A stretch of DNA of 64,000 nt, from positions 20,309-84,308 of the forward strand of contig NZ_VFSD01000028.1 of NCBI RefSeq assembly GCF_014332515.1, written 5' to 3'. The position numbers were made by a program, and so were the translations under genes. The notes below the pieces were generated by a model. The model worked only from the letters and a program-made list of their open reading frames with translations. It made no database searches and had not been told where the DNA came from. This document shows, in pieces, positions 27,292 to 35,505 of the stretch (position 1 is the stretch's first letter; every line of letters starts with the position of its first letter). The stretch comes from Pontibacter beigongshangensis (GTDB lineage Bacteria > Bacteroidota > Bacteroidia > Cytophagales > Hymenobacteraceae).

Positions 27292-27367
27292 AGAAAACTG
27301 CCGGGATTTAGCCGGATATCAGCAGGATATGTTTTGCTCGTGAGCGGACCGGGCGTAATTATTCTAA

Positions 27368-27737
27368 CCCAAGTTGTGCGGTAGAGAGCCTTTCTGACTT
27401 TGTCCCTTTGTCCTCCTGAAAGGATCTTGTGGGCGAAAGCCTAAGGCAATGGCCACTGGCCTGGGGCTAAGTTGGCATAGCCACTTGTTAAGACTTGATG
27501 GCAAAAGCAGCTTGTTTCATGGCCCGTGTCTTTGTTCTTTTTGTCTTGATACAAAAAGAACCAAAAAAATCAAGACGATTTTGCTTGTCGGGGGCCCCTT
27601 CCCCCACTCGCTGAACGCTCTTTGTAGAGGGCCCCTACCCCCAACAAAAAATCGTCACTCTTTGCACCTGGCAACTGTATCTGACTTGTAGTTACCCGCC
27701 GCACCACATTATTTAGGGCTGCTACCGCACAACTTGG
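27368..27737. mobile_element. MITE-like insertion with 16-bp inverted ends and 10-bp target duplication
   Basis: CCAAGTTGTGCGGTAG (27369-27384) and its exact reverse complement (27722-27737) bound about 370 bp without a transposase. ATTATTCTAA occurs directly on both sides (27358-27367 and 27738-27747). Removing the insert and one copy restores a normal CCE element (TAATTATTCTAATGAATTTG). Inside are the palindrome CTTTTTGTCTTGATACAAAAAG (split as CTTTTTGTCTTG and ATACAAAAAG, 27537-27558) and the dispersed repeat at 27594-27685. Confidence 0.85.
27594..27685 (+). repeat. Two-copy dispersed repeat, copy 2
   Basis: Matches 9725-9825 in inverted orientation over three blocks of 12, 17 and 13 identical bases. 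It lies inside the MITE-like segment. Confidence 0.85.
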
Positions 27738-27860
27738 ATTATTCTAATGAATTTGGACCTCCGGAGCCTTTTGTAAGACACAGGACGCAGGACATAAGAC
27801 GCAAGACTTTTTTGTCCTAATCTTTCTATTGGACCCCCCACCCCAAGAATTTGCCGGATC
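27738..27860 (+). repeat. CCE interspersed element, copy 10 (long form, interrupted)
   Basis: ATTATTCTAATGAATTTGGA, then CCTCCGGAGCC. A foreign GACACAGGACGCAGGACATA-type stretch follows, and then the long-form tail (GTCCTAATCTTTCTATTGGA and the CCCCAAGAATTTGCCGGAT end). Its 5' edge is the target site of the MITE. Confidence 0.85.
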
Positions 27861-28067
27861 AGCGCATATTTGGAAGAAGGGAGTCCTGATGATGGTGCCA
27901 GAAGATGGATGGCTCCGTTACTCTAAGCCAATCAAACCATTTCCAAATCTTCACATCTCCACATCTCCAAATTAGCCATTAACCCATTAAACTCGGTTAT
28001 TATACTTTTTTGATCGTATACTTTAGGAGAAGTTCGCAGAAGAAACAGGTATTGTAACGATATAAAG

Positions 28068-28406
28068 ATGATGAAGGTGATATGTAAGAGTTTGCTGATG
28101 ACGGTGCTGGCAGGAGCGGTGTCCTGCACCTCCTTATCAGAAGGCGGAAGCCAGGAGCCTTTGCCAAACCCGGATCATAACCGAAGGGTGCAGCAAGGCA
28201 CCGGAAACCTGGACCAGGTGCGCAGGCAGATGAATACACAGTCCAGCGAAACGAACCGGAAAATAAACATAGAGGAGCCCACCCACCATGGGCCAGCTAC
28301 CACGCCAACCACAGAGCGGTCGCAACGTGTGGAGGGAGCCCCCGTTGATTCTACCAGTCACAGAACGGCCTGGCCGGTGCGGCCACGGGTTAATCCGGGA
28401 GAGTAA
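28068..28406 (+). CDS. Hypothetical lipoprotein (112 aa)
   Basis: A 112-aa protein starting MMKVICKSLLMTVLAGAVSC, a lipoprotein signal with lipobox Cys20. The mature part is hydrophilic and low in hydrophobic residues, rich in Pro, Thr, Asn and Arg (disordered). No family recognised. It lies alone between repeat-rich spacers. The signal and the length of the open frame support it as a real gene, but nothing indicates function. Confidence 0.6.
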   Translation: MMKVICKSLLMTVLAGAVSCTSLSEGGSQEPLPNPDHNRRVQQGTGNLDQVRRQMNTQSSETNRKINIEEPTHHGPATTPTTERSQRVEGAPVDSTSHRTAWPVRPRVNPGE

Positions 28407-28452
28407 TTGATTAGAAACAGGAGCTAAGCGCGTCGTGCGGTTAGATGGTGTA

Positions 28453-28477
28453 GAGGGCCTTTTTCATTTAAATAATC
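28453..28477 (-). repeat. CCE element, half copy
   Basis: Only the 5' half (GATTATTTAAATGAAAAAGG then CCCTC, minus strand) is present, with no palindrome or CTG tract. Confidence 0.7.
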
Positions 28478-28597
28478 TGCCGCCGCTGCGGCACACAAAT
28501 TATTTATTGATGATTGAAGTTAGGATAAAAATAACTCATGCAGGAAAAGTCCCCCTTTGAAGGGGGTAGGGGGATGTTTCACCCACTGCAGGACATT

Positions 28598-28655
28598 AAT
28601 TATTTAAATAAAAAAGGCCCTCTGCTAATGTCAACTCCTGCTGGTGCTGCTCCTG
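28598..28655 (+). repeat. CCE interspersed element, copy 11 (degenerate)
   Basis: AATTATTTAAATAAAAAAGG, then CCCTCTGCTAATG in place of the palindrome, then CTG triplets. It abuts the stop codon of the 71-aa gene. Confidence 0.75.
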
Positions 28656-28657
28656 TT

Positions 28658-28873
28658 TTACTTATCTTCCTCGCTTACATCCAGCGGCTCCTCGTCGGGG
28701 TGCAGCTCGTCTGGCTCCATGTCTACATACACTTCGTTTTCCGGGGGCGTGGTCTCTGATTCTCGGTCGGCCTCTCTTGGAGCCGGGTCTTTTTCCACTT
28801 TCTGCTGCCGGTCCTTTTCCCCCAGGGTATCGCCCCCGTCTTTTCTGGTCCTTGAATTTTCGGTATTCCTCAT
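28658..28873 (-). CDS. Hypothetical acidic 71-aa protein
   Basis: A very hydrophilic, acidic, low-complexity protein (MRNTENSRTRKDGGDTLGEK, with a C-terminal VYVDMEPDELHPDEEPLDV) that is probably intrinsically disordered. Small acidic proteins of this kind are common in Bacteroidota. A CCE element begins directly after its stop codon. It is divergent from metG, so it may share a promoter region of about 140 bp. Function unknown. Confidence 0.55.
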   Translation of the reverse strand: MRNTENSRTRKDGGDTLGEKDRQQKVEKDPAPREADRESETTPPENEVYVDMEPDELHPDEEPLDVSEEDK

Positions 28874-28990
28874 CGTATTATTTGCTGTTGAAAGTATACC
28901 TTACGGAAAAACCTTGGCGAAGGCAGCTAAATTCCTGTTTTTATAGCGGCAAGAGCCGCAGGTCTCCACAATGCATTCGGTCTGTATTTG

Positions 28991-28998
28991 TATATTTG
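28991..28998 (+). promoter_or_regulatory. -7 promoter box for metG
   Basis: TATATTTG matches TAnnTTTG. A start of transcription near 29005 makes the ATG at 29015 the first usable start codon. Confidence 0.55.
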
Positions 28999-29014
28999 CT
29001 TTTTTAAGAGAAAC

Positions 29015-31054
29015 ATGGCTGAAAATTACAAACGATATACCATTACGGCGGCGCTACCCTATGCCAACGGGCCGGTGCACATTGGCCACCTGGCGGGGGT
29101 GTACATTCCGGCCGATATTTATGCCCGCTACCTGCGCTCGCAGGAGCGCGATGTGAAATTCGTGTGCGGCTCCGATGAGCACGGCGTCCCGATCACGATA
29201 AGAGCCAAGAAAGAAGGCATTACGCCGCAGCAGGCAGTAGACAAGTACCACGAGATCATCAAGAACTCCTTCGAGGATTTCAACATTTCTTTCGATATCT
29301 ACAGCCGCACCTCTTCCCAGACACATGCCGATACCGCCTCCGGCTTCTTTAAGAAGCTCTACGAAGACGGCAAGTTTATCGAGCAGACCACGCAGCAGTA
29401 CTTCGACGAGAAGGCGCAGCAGTTCCTGGCCGACCGCTACATAGTGGGCACCTGCCCCAAGTGCGGCAACGAGAATGCCTATGGCGACCAGTGCGAGAGC
29501 TGCGGTACCTCCCTCAACGCCACCGACCTCATCAACCCCAAAAGTACCCTGAGCGGCGCTGTGCCAGTAATGCGCGAAACAAAGCACTGGTACCTGCCCC
29601 TAAACGAGTACGAGCCCTGGCTGCGCGAATGGATTGTGGAGGGGCACAAGCAGGACTGGAAACCGAATGTGTACGGGCAGTGCAAGAGCTGGATAGACCA
29701 GGGGCTGCAGCCGCGTGCCGTAACCCGCGACCTGGACTGGGGCGTGCCCGTGCCTGCGCCCGGTGCTGAAGGCAAGGTGCTCTACGTGTGGTTCGATGCG
29801 CCGATCGGCTACATCTCCGCTACCAAAGACCTGACCCCTGATTGGGAACTGTACTGGAAAGACCAGGATACGAAGCTGGTACACTTTATCGGCAAAGACA
29901 ATATCGTGTTCCACTGCATTATTTTCCCGGCCATGCTCAAGGCGCACGGCGATTATGTGCTGCCTGCCAACGTGCCTGCCAACGAATTCCTGAACCTGGA
30001 GGGCGACAAAATATCCACGTCGCGCAACTGGGCGGTGTGGCTGCACGAGTACATGCAGGATTTTGAGGGCAAAAGCGATGTGCTGCGCTATGTGCTGTGC
30101 GCCAACGCCCCCGAAACCAAAGACAACGACTTTACCTGGAAAGATTTTCAGGCCCGCAACAACAACGAGCTGCTGGCCATACTCGGCAACTTTATAAACC
30201 GGGCCGTGGTGCTCACCCAAAAGTACTATACAGGAGCCGTGCCTGAGCGTGGCGAACTGACGGAGCTGGATAAAGAAGTGCTGGCGCAGCTGCAGGCTTT
30301 CCCGGCTACCATTGCCGACCTGGTGGAGCGCTACCGCTTCCGCGAGGCGCTGAGCGAGCTCATGAACCTGGCCCGCCTTGGCAACAAGTACCTGGCCGAC
30401 ACGGAGCCCTGGAAGCTGATAAAAACAGATGCGGAGCGTGTAAAAACCATTCTGAACATTGCGCTGCAGATATCTGCCAGCCTCAACATTCTAATGGAGC
30501 CGTTCCTGCCTGCCACCGCGCAAAAGCTGTCGGACATGCTGAACCTGCCGGTAGGCAAGTGGGCAGCTGCCGGAGCTTCCGACCTGTTACCCGCCGGCCA
30601 CACCATTGGCACCCCGGCACTTCTATTTGAAAAAATAGAGGATGCTGCCGTTGAAGCGCAAGTGCAGAAGCTGCTCGACACCAAGAAAGCCAACCAGGCG
30701 GACAGTGCCGTGGTAGAGCCAGCCAAGGAAAATATCACCTTCGATGAATTCAGCAAGATGGACATCCGCATCGGAACCATTCTGGAGGCGGAGAAGGTGG
30801 CCAAGACCAAAAAGCTGCTCAAACTGAAAATCGACACCGGCCTTGATCAGCGCACGGTGGTGAGTGGTATTGCCGAGTTCTTTAAGCCTGAGGAGATCAT
30901 AGGCCAGCAGGTAAGCATTCTGGTGAACCTGGCCCCCCGCGATATCAAAGGCATCACGAGCCAGGGCATGATCCTGATGGCCGAAAACGCAGATGGCTCA
31001 TTGGCTTTTGTGCAGCCGAGCAAAAAAATAGTAAATGGCGGAGGCGTCAGGTAG
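29015..31054 (+). CDS. metG: Methionyl-tRNA synthetase
   Basis: A 679-aa class I synthetase that charges tRNA-Met. PYANGPVHIGHLAG is the HIGH motif region, the zinc knuckle is CPKCGNENAYGDQCESCG (about residue 145-163), and KISTSRNWAVW is the KMSKS equivalent. The C-terminal 110 residues (FDEFSKMDIRIGTILEAEKV...LAPRDIKGITSQGMILMA) are a tRNA-binding OB-fold (EMAP-like/Trbp111), as in dimeric MetRS. The ATG at 29015 is preferred over an upstream in-frame ATG (28988), which would lie at or before the predicted -7 box. A terminator follows. Confidence 0.97.
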   Translation: MAENYKRYTITAALPYANGPVHIGHLAGVYIPADIYARYLRSQERDVKFVCGSDEHGVPITIRAKKEGITPQQAVDKYHEIIKNSFEDFNISFDIYSRTSSQTHADTASGFFKKLYEDGKFIEQTTQQYFDEKAQQFLADRYIVGTCPKCGNENAYGDQCESCGTSLNATDLINPKSTLSGAVPVMRETKHWYLPLNEYEPWLREWIVEGHKQDWKPNVYGQCKSWIDQGLQPRAVTRDLDWGVPVPAPGAEGKVLYVWFDAPIGYISATKDLTPDWELYWKDQDTKLVHFIGKDNIVFHCIIFPAMLKAHGDYVLPANVPANEFLNLEGDKISTSRNWAVWLHEYMQDFEGKSDVLRYVLCANAPETKDNDFTWKDFQARNNNELLAILGNFINRAVVLTQKYYTGAVPERGELTELDKEVLAQLQAFPATIADLVERYRFREALSELMNLARLGNKYLADTEPWKLIKTDAERVKTILNIALQISASLNILMEPFLPATAQKLSDMLNLPVGKWAAAGASDLLPAGHTIGTPALLFEKIEDAAVEAQVQKLLDTKKANQADSAVVEPAKENITFDEFSKMDIRIGTILEAEKVAKTKKLLKLKIDTGLDQRTVVSGIAEFFKPEEIIGQQVSILVNLAPRDIKGITSQGMILMAENADGSLAFVQPSKKIVNGGGVR

Positions 31055-31076
31055 TTCGGCAACCTGATTAGTCCAG

Positions 31077-31120
31077 AAACACCTCACTTGCCATAGGGCG
31101 GGTGAGGTGTTTTGTTTTTT
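31077..31120 (+). terminator. Rho-independent terminator of metG
   Basis: AAACACCTCAC and GTGAGGTGTTT form an 11-bp stem, followed by TGTTTTTT. Confidence 0.9.
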
Positions 31121-31162
31121 CCAGCCTTGGGATCAGTATAACAGGCTCCAGGACTGGCTACT

Positions 31163-31208
31163 GAGGAGCAGCAGAACACTCCGGAGGGCCAAATTGATTA
31201 GAATAATC
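31163..31208 (-). repeat. CCE interspersed element, copy 12
   Basis: GATTATTCTAATCAATTTGG, then CCCTCCGGAGTG and CTG/CTC triplets (minus strand). Confidence 0.88.
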
Positions 31209-31301
31209 CCGAACGCCGGCATGTAGCAGCACCACCTTAGTGAACCACCCCCCGCATTCACCTATTTACACAATCACACAATAATTCACGTATTCAGAAA
31301 C

Positions 31302-32486
31302 TCAATGGTGTGGAAGAAATAGCCAGGCAACAATATAGCTTATCAGTACCAGGCCAAGCCCAAAGGCAAAAACAGTATAGGAGAGCTTCAGCAAGCGGTA
31401 CTTCCTGGCCAGTACCAGCCCCTGCAGGTAAATGTTGTCGGCCATGCTGTTGTAGAGCAGGTTGTGGTCGCGCATAATGTTCCTGATTCCTTCCCGGTAG
31501 CTGTCAGGCTTAAGCTGAACAAAGTCTCCGAAAAACAGGAAGTCTATTTTGTGTTCGGGCACAGCGGTATTTTTGATGTTTGGCCGCGTAGAGCGTATGG
31601 CAAAAATAACAGTTAGCAGGCACACCACCGTGAGCAGGATGGAAGGAAGGAGCAAGTGCGGCACATCCTGGAAATTATTGAAGAAAGAAGAAATCATGAT
31701 GGAGGCGATAATGGCATTGACCGAAATCATCATGTTGGCCTTGCTGTCGGCTATTACGCTTAACTGAAGGTGGCTGGCCATGGTCGTCCTGAACATGGTT
31801 TCTATGCCCTTGCTCACTTTTTGCTCCTTTTCCTTTTTCAGATCTCTTTTTAAGCCTTTGTTTTCCTCCCAGAGTCTCTCCAGCTCGGCGTTGTCTTTGC
31901 TAAGGTCTTTGCGCTGTTTCTTCAGCGCCTTCATGTTTTTATCTTTGCCTGCCGAGAAAGCGCGTTTGGCATATTTGGTATGGTAGTAATGTTTTTTCAG
32001 GAGTGTTAAATGCTGTTCGATCCAATCGTACTGGCCAATTTTTGTGCTGGTGTCTGCGGCTTTCTGTTCGGCCTGCCTCAGGTAATCTTCTGAGGCCAGA
32101 AAACTCGCCACCGCATCGCAGAGCGCTTCGTCTAACAAATCCTGTGGCTGTTGCGGGTAGCGTGTGGTGGCTATGCTCTGATGCAGTCTCAAGATCTCAG
32201 GCCTGGTAAGGCCGCAACTCACCAGAAACTCGTAGACGGGCACCAGTTTCTGCTCATCCAGCAGTTCGTCGGCTTCATCAAAATACAGGTCGTGCAGCCA
32301 GGCGCCCAGCATGAGCAGCCTTGTGTCCTGCTCATTAAAATCGCAGAATTTGCTGATCGCCTCTGCCACAGCCACTAAAGCTCTGGTGTGCTTCAGATGA
32401 TCGCCTAATGCATCCTGAGCGCCATTGCCCGAAAGGCGGTGGCCTACAAACGCATTGGCCTTCTCCAGAATATCTTCGTCTATCAT
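31302..32486 (-). CDS. HD-domain PycTM-type (Pycsar effector family) membrane protein
   Basis: A 394-aa protein. The N-terminal HD phosphohydrolase-type domain (residues about 25-160) has metal ligands His33 (LKHT), His65-Asp66 (AWLHDLYF) and Asp124 (ALCDAV). It is followed by a Lys/Glu-rich coiled coil (about 165-225) and a C-terminal PycTM (DUF5706) region with helices near 248-268, 280-300 and 368-392 and the motif QLSVIADSKANMMISVNAII. PycTM proteins are membrane effectors of the Pycsar antiphage system, activated by cyclic pyrimidines. The adjacent divergent gene is a class III cyclase, which makes a signalling pair plausible. The HD-fused form is also common as a lone chromosomal gene, so an immune role is not proven. 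Confidence 0.8.
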   Translation of the reverse strand: MIDEDILEKANAFVGHRLSGNGAQDALGDHLKHTRALVAVAEAISKFCDFNEQDTRLLMLGAWLHDLYFDEADELLDEQKLVPVYEFLVSCGLTRPEILRLHQSIATTRYPQQPQDLLDEALCDAVASFLASEDYLRQAEQKAADTSTKIGQYDWIEQHLTLLKKHYYHTKYAKRAFSAGKDKNMKALKKQRKDLSKDNAELERLWEENKGLKRDLKKEKEQKVSKGIETMFRTTMASHLQLSVIADSKANMMISVNAIIASIMISSFFNNFQDVPHLLLPSILLTVVCLLTVIFAIRSTRPNIKNTAVPEHKIDFLFFGDFVQLKPDSYREGIRNIMRDHNLLYNSMADNIYLQGLVLARKYRLLKLSYTVFAFGLGLVLISYIVAWLFLPHH

Positions 32487-32787
32487 GGCTACCCGGTTTA
32501 TATCTCCTTCTGATCTTTATATACGATTTTAATAAAAATTAATCTTATATCATTAAATCAAAAATGAATTACAATTTAAGGTATCCTAAAAAACGGCAAA
32601 TTATAGTGATAAAACTACGTAAGACTAAATATATAAAGTTTGAATATAGACATAACTAATTAATTTACAATGTTTTAACAGCTTGTGTTCTTTTTGGTTT
32701 TATTTTCGTAAATATAATATATGGGTTATGGACGTGTATAATTTGTAGTCTGATCAGTGATTGATATTTTGTAAAAAACCCGGTTTT
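32487..32787. other. Divergent AT-rich spacer between PycTM and cyclase genes
   Basis: A 301-bp, extremely AT-rich spacer with no ORF or CCE element. It must carry both divergent promoters; a TTGATATTTTG stretch near 32761 is the best -7-like candidate for the cyclase gene. Confidence 0.5.
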
Positions 32788-34785
32788 ATGAGCCACCACC
32801 GTCAATTGGCCGCCATTATGTTTACCGATGTCGAAGGATATACGGCGGTAATGCAGCACAGTGAGCAGCAAGCGTTGGAACTAAAGAACCGGCATCGGGA
32901 CGTGCTGCAGCAGGAGCATGAGGAATACCATGGCCGCATTGTGCAGTATTACGGAGACGGTTCGCTCAGCATATTCCAAAGTGCGGTTGAAGCCGTAGAA
33001 TGTGCCTTAAAAATGCAGCTGATGTTTGCGGAGCCTCCCCGGGTACCGGTTCGGATAGGCCTGCACATGGGCGATGTGGTGTTTGATGAGGAGCAGCTGT
33101 TTGGAGACGGGGTAAACCTGGCCTCCCGCATCGAGTCGCTGGGGGTGGCGGGCAGTGTTCTGATCTCAGATAAAATTAATAATGAAATCCGGAACCATCC
33201 GGATATAAAGTCCTACTCGGTGGGCACCTACCAATTCAAGAATGTGGAGCAGGAGGTAGAAGTGTTCGCTCTTGACCATGATAAGCTGGTAAAGCCCAGC
33301 CCCTATACACTGAAAGGGAAAACAGAAGAAAAAAAGACGAAGACCAGGAAAAAGATACACAAGCGGGCACCGGTAAAGAGTATTGCGGTGCTGCCGCTCA
33401 TCAATATGAGCAACGACCCGGAGCAGCAGTATTTTGGCGATGGGGTGGCGGAGGAGATCATCAACTCATTGTCCAGCCTGAAAGATTTGAAGGTGGCGGG
33501 CCGCACCTCTTCGTTTCGGTTCAGGAGGCAGAACATAGACCTGCGTGAAATAGGCGAGAAGCTGGGCGTGAGCACCGTGCTGGAAGGCAGTGTACGGAAA
33601 CAGGGCGACCGCCTCCGGATTACGGTGCAGCTCATCAAGGTCAACGATGGCTTCCATCTGTGGTCTGAGAGATATGACGGAAAGCTGGACGATATATTTG
33701 CCATCCAGGATGAAATTGCGAAAGCCATTACAGCAAAAATGAAGGTGATGTTATCGGAGAGAAGCCGGGGCAAGATAGAAAAAGCCCATACCCAGAATAC
33801 GGATGCCTATAAATTGTACCTGAAAGGCCGGTTCTATGTAAACAGGCGTGGCACCTCCATTCTTACCGGCATCAAGTTTCTGGAGCAGGCGATAGCGTTA
33901 GACCCTGACTTTGCCCTGGCCCACACGGCCTATGCAGACGCCTGCATGATGGCAGGGCTCTATGGCCTGCTGCCACCAAGAAAGGTGATGTCCAGAGCCA
34001 GGGAATCAGCAGAAAGAGCCCTGACGCTTAATCCGGAGCTCAGCGAAGCGTATTGTGCGCTTGGGTCTTACTACTGCTATATCTGGAACCTGCCCGAGGC
34101 AGAGAAAAACTTTCTGAAATCGCTGGAGCTAAACCCCAACTATGCCCATGTGCATCTGAGATACGGTTTGAGCTACCTGGCCTGGATGAAAGGGGATTTT
34201 GCGAAGGCACAAGAACACGGAGAAATGGCCATAAAGCTGGAGCCCTTGAGCGCGCTCTGCTATGGAATACATGCCCAGATCTTACACGCGGCCGGCAAGT
34301 TTAGTGAGGCGCTCCTTGCCTGCAAAACCGGGCTGGAGCTTGACGCCAATTCTTACCTGTGCCATTTGTACACAGGCTATTCTTACCTGTTTCTGAAACA
34401 GTATAAGGAGGCGATAACTGTTTTTGAGGGCTTAATGGAGGTGTCGAATAAGCATAGCTTTACGCACGGCGGCCTGATTATGGCGCTCAGCCAGAAAGGT
34501 GACTACGAAAGAGCCCAAAAAGAACTAGGCGACCTGAAGGAAAGGGCCAAAAAAGAATATGTGGTGTGCACAGTAATAGGAATTGCGGCTTCCTGGCTTC
34601 AAGATAACCTAAACGAGGCTTTCCATTTTCTTAATAAAGGGCTTGAGGAACATGAACCGCTGATGGTGTCGATCAAATATGAGCACTGGATTCCTGCTGC
34701 CCTCAGAGAGGATCCTCGCTACCAGAAGCTGCTGGAACGCATGGAGTACTCGCACAAGCTGTTAGCTCAGGGCAGCCACATATAA
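32788..34785 (+). CDS. Class III nucleotidyl cyclase with TolB-like and TPR domains
   Basis: A 665-aa soluble protein. Residues 1-170 are a class III cyclase domain: metal-binding Asp14 (FTDVEGYT) and Asp57 (YYGDG), and transition-state Asn110 and Arg114 (VNLASR), are present. The two base-specifying positions are Gln53 and Gln103 instead of the Lys/Asp of adenylate cyclases. A Lys-rich linker (about 175-196) leads to a TolB/FlgO-like domain (198-325) and at least seven TPR-like repeats to about 650. The ATG at 32788 is chosen because FTDVEG then sits at the normal distance. It is divergent from an HD-PycTM effector gene. Either a non-ATP nucleotide or reduced activity is possible. Confidence 0.85.
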   Translation: MSHHRQLAAIMFTDVEGYTAVMQHSEQQALELKNRHRDVLQQEHEEYHGRIVQYYGDGSLSIFQSAVEAVECALKMQLMFAEPPRVPVRIGLHMGDVVFDEEQLFGDGVNLASRIESLGVAGSVLISDKINNEIRNHPDIKSYSVGTYQFKNVEQEVEVFALDHDKLVKPSPYTLKGKTEEKKTKTRKKIHKRAPVKSIAVLPLINMSNDPEQQYFGDGVAEEIINSLSSLKDLKVAGRTSSFRFRRQNIDLREIGEKLGVSTVLEGSVRKQGDRLRITVQLIKVNDGFHLWSERYDGKLDDIFAIQDEIAKAITAKMKVMLSERSRGKIEKAHTQNTDAYKLYLKGRFYVNRRGTSILTGIKFLEQAIALDPDFALAHTAYADACMMAGLYGLLPPRKVMSRARESAERALTLNPELSEAYCALGSYYCYIWNLPEAEKNFLKSLELNPNYAHVHLRYGLSYLAWMKGDFAKAQEHGEMAIKLEPLSALCYGIHAQILHAAGKFSEALLACKTGLELDANSYLCHLYTGYSYLFLKQYKEAITVFEGLMEVSNKHSFTHGGLIMALSQKGDYERAQKELGDLKERAKKEYVVCTVIGIAASWLQDNLNEAFHFLNKGLEEHEPLMVSIKYEHWIPAALREDPRYQKLLERMEYSHKLLAQGSHI

Positions 34786-34828
34786 TAGCCACCCTTGCTC
34801 AGCCGGTTAAGGCAGATAGGTTTCCTGG

Positions 34829-34864
34829 AAAAGCTGCCGGGCTCCCCCGGCAGCTTTTTCTTTT
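34829..34864 (+). terminator. Rho-independent terminator
   Basis: AAAGCTGCCGGG and CCCGGCAGCTTTTTC form a strong GC stem with a T-run, 44 bp after the cyclase gene. Confidence 0.9.
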
Positions 34865-35089
34865 ATCAGGAAGAAAGCTTTCTCAAGTAGAGCGTGCTCG
34901 TCAGAACGCCGGGCAGCGCCTTTTCCCGATCCATGTATTAACACAGGATGTGCCGGGTTATTCGGTTCAGCTATTTCCTGCTACTTTGCCCTTTCAGCCG
35001 TTGCATCCAGAACCACGCAACCTCAAAAACGGGCCGTGCCTTTGCGCCAGGCCATGCTGCGCAAAAGTTTGCTTTCCGGGGTCAGGGGC

Positions 35090-35137
35090 AATTATTCTAA
35101 TAAAAATGCCCCTCCGGAGCTTGTTACTGTCGTTTGC
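35090..35137 (+). repeat. CCE interspersed element, copy 13
   Basis: AATTATTCTAATAAAAATGC, then CCCTCCGGAGC and a decayed CTG tract. Confidence 0.88.
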
Positions 35138-35505
35138 AACAGATCGTGCCCTTGTGCCCTGTACTGATACAGCGCCACAGGCAGTGCTGGAGAGGAAAAA
35201 CAGCCTTTATTTACGATGGAATAATATATAATTTTGTATTACTTTCTTTTGTATGACTGATTTTAGTTATATCTTGGTTCGAGTGTTATGAGTTGCTGCC
35301 GTAACTGCATTTTGTTCTAAAATGAGTTGTTTTATGAGTCTCAAAAATAAGCCAGCTGTACCGATGGGCAGCTATGTACTCAACAAAAAAAGCTATAAAT
35401 TTTTCTGTTACTGCTTCACTTATACCATGCCGCAACAATGGTTTAATACCAAAAATGCATCGGGCAAAAATATTTCCGGAGTGTTGAGTGCCCTGTATTA
35501 ATAAT

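Larger units (their letters stand above)
27163..28067. other. Intergenic region with MITE and repeats (905 bp)
   Basis: There are no credible genes. It contains a 370-bp MITE-like insertion with 16-bp inverted ends (27368-27737), the CCE copy it interrupts (27738-27860), and low-complexity AT-rich sequence (TTCACATCTCCACATCTCC) to 28000. Confidence 0.65.
34786..35505. other. Intergenic region upstream of the hybrid kinase (720 bp)
   Basis: Contains the cyclase-gene terminator (34829-34864), CCE copy 13 (35090-35137) and a -7-like TAATTTTG (35229-35236), which is too far from the kinase to be assigned with confidence. No gene was seen. Confidence 0.55.

Noticed and set aside
27932..28239. Minus-strand frames overlapping the hypothetical lipoprotein gene
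   Set aside because: They are antisense to a gene with a convincing lipoprotein signal and have no start context of their own.
34950..35231. Plus-strand open frame of 93 codons between the cyclase and hybrid kinase
   Set aside because: It runs through a CCE element and has no coding signature.
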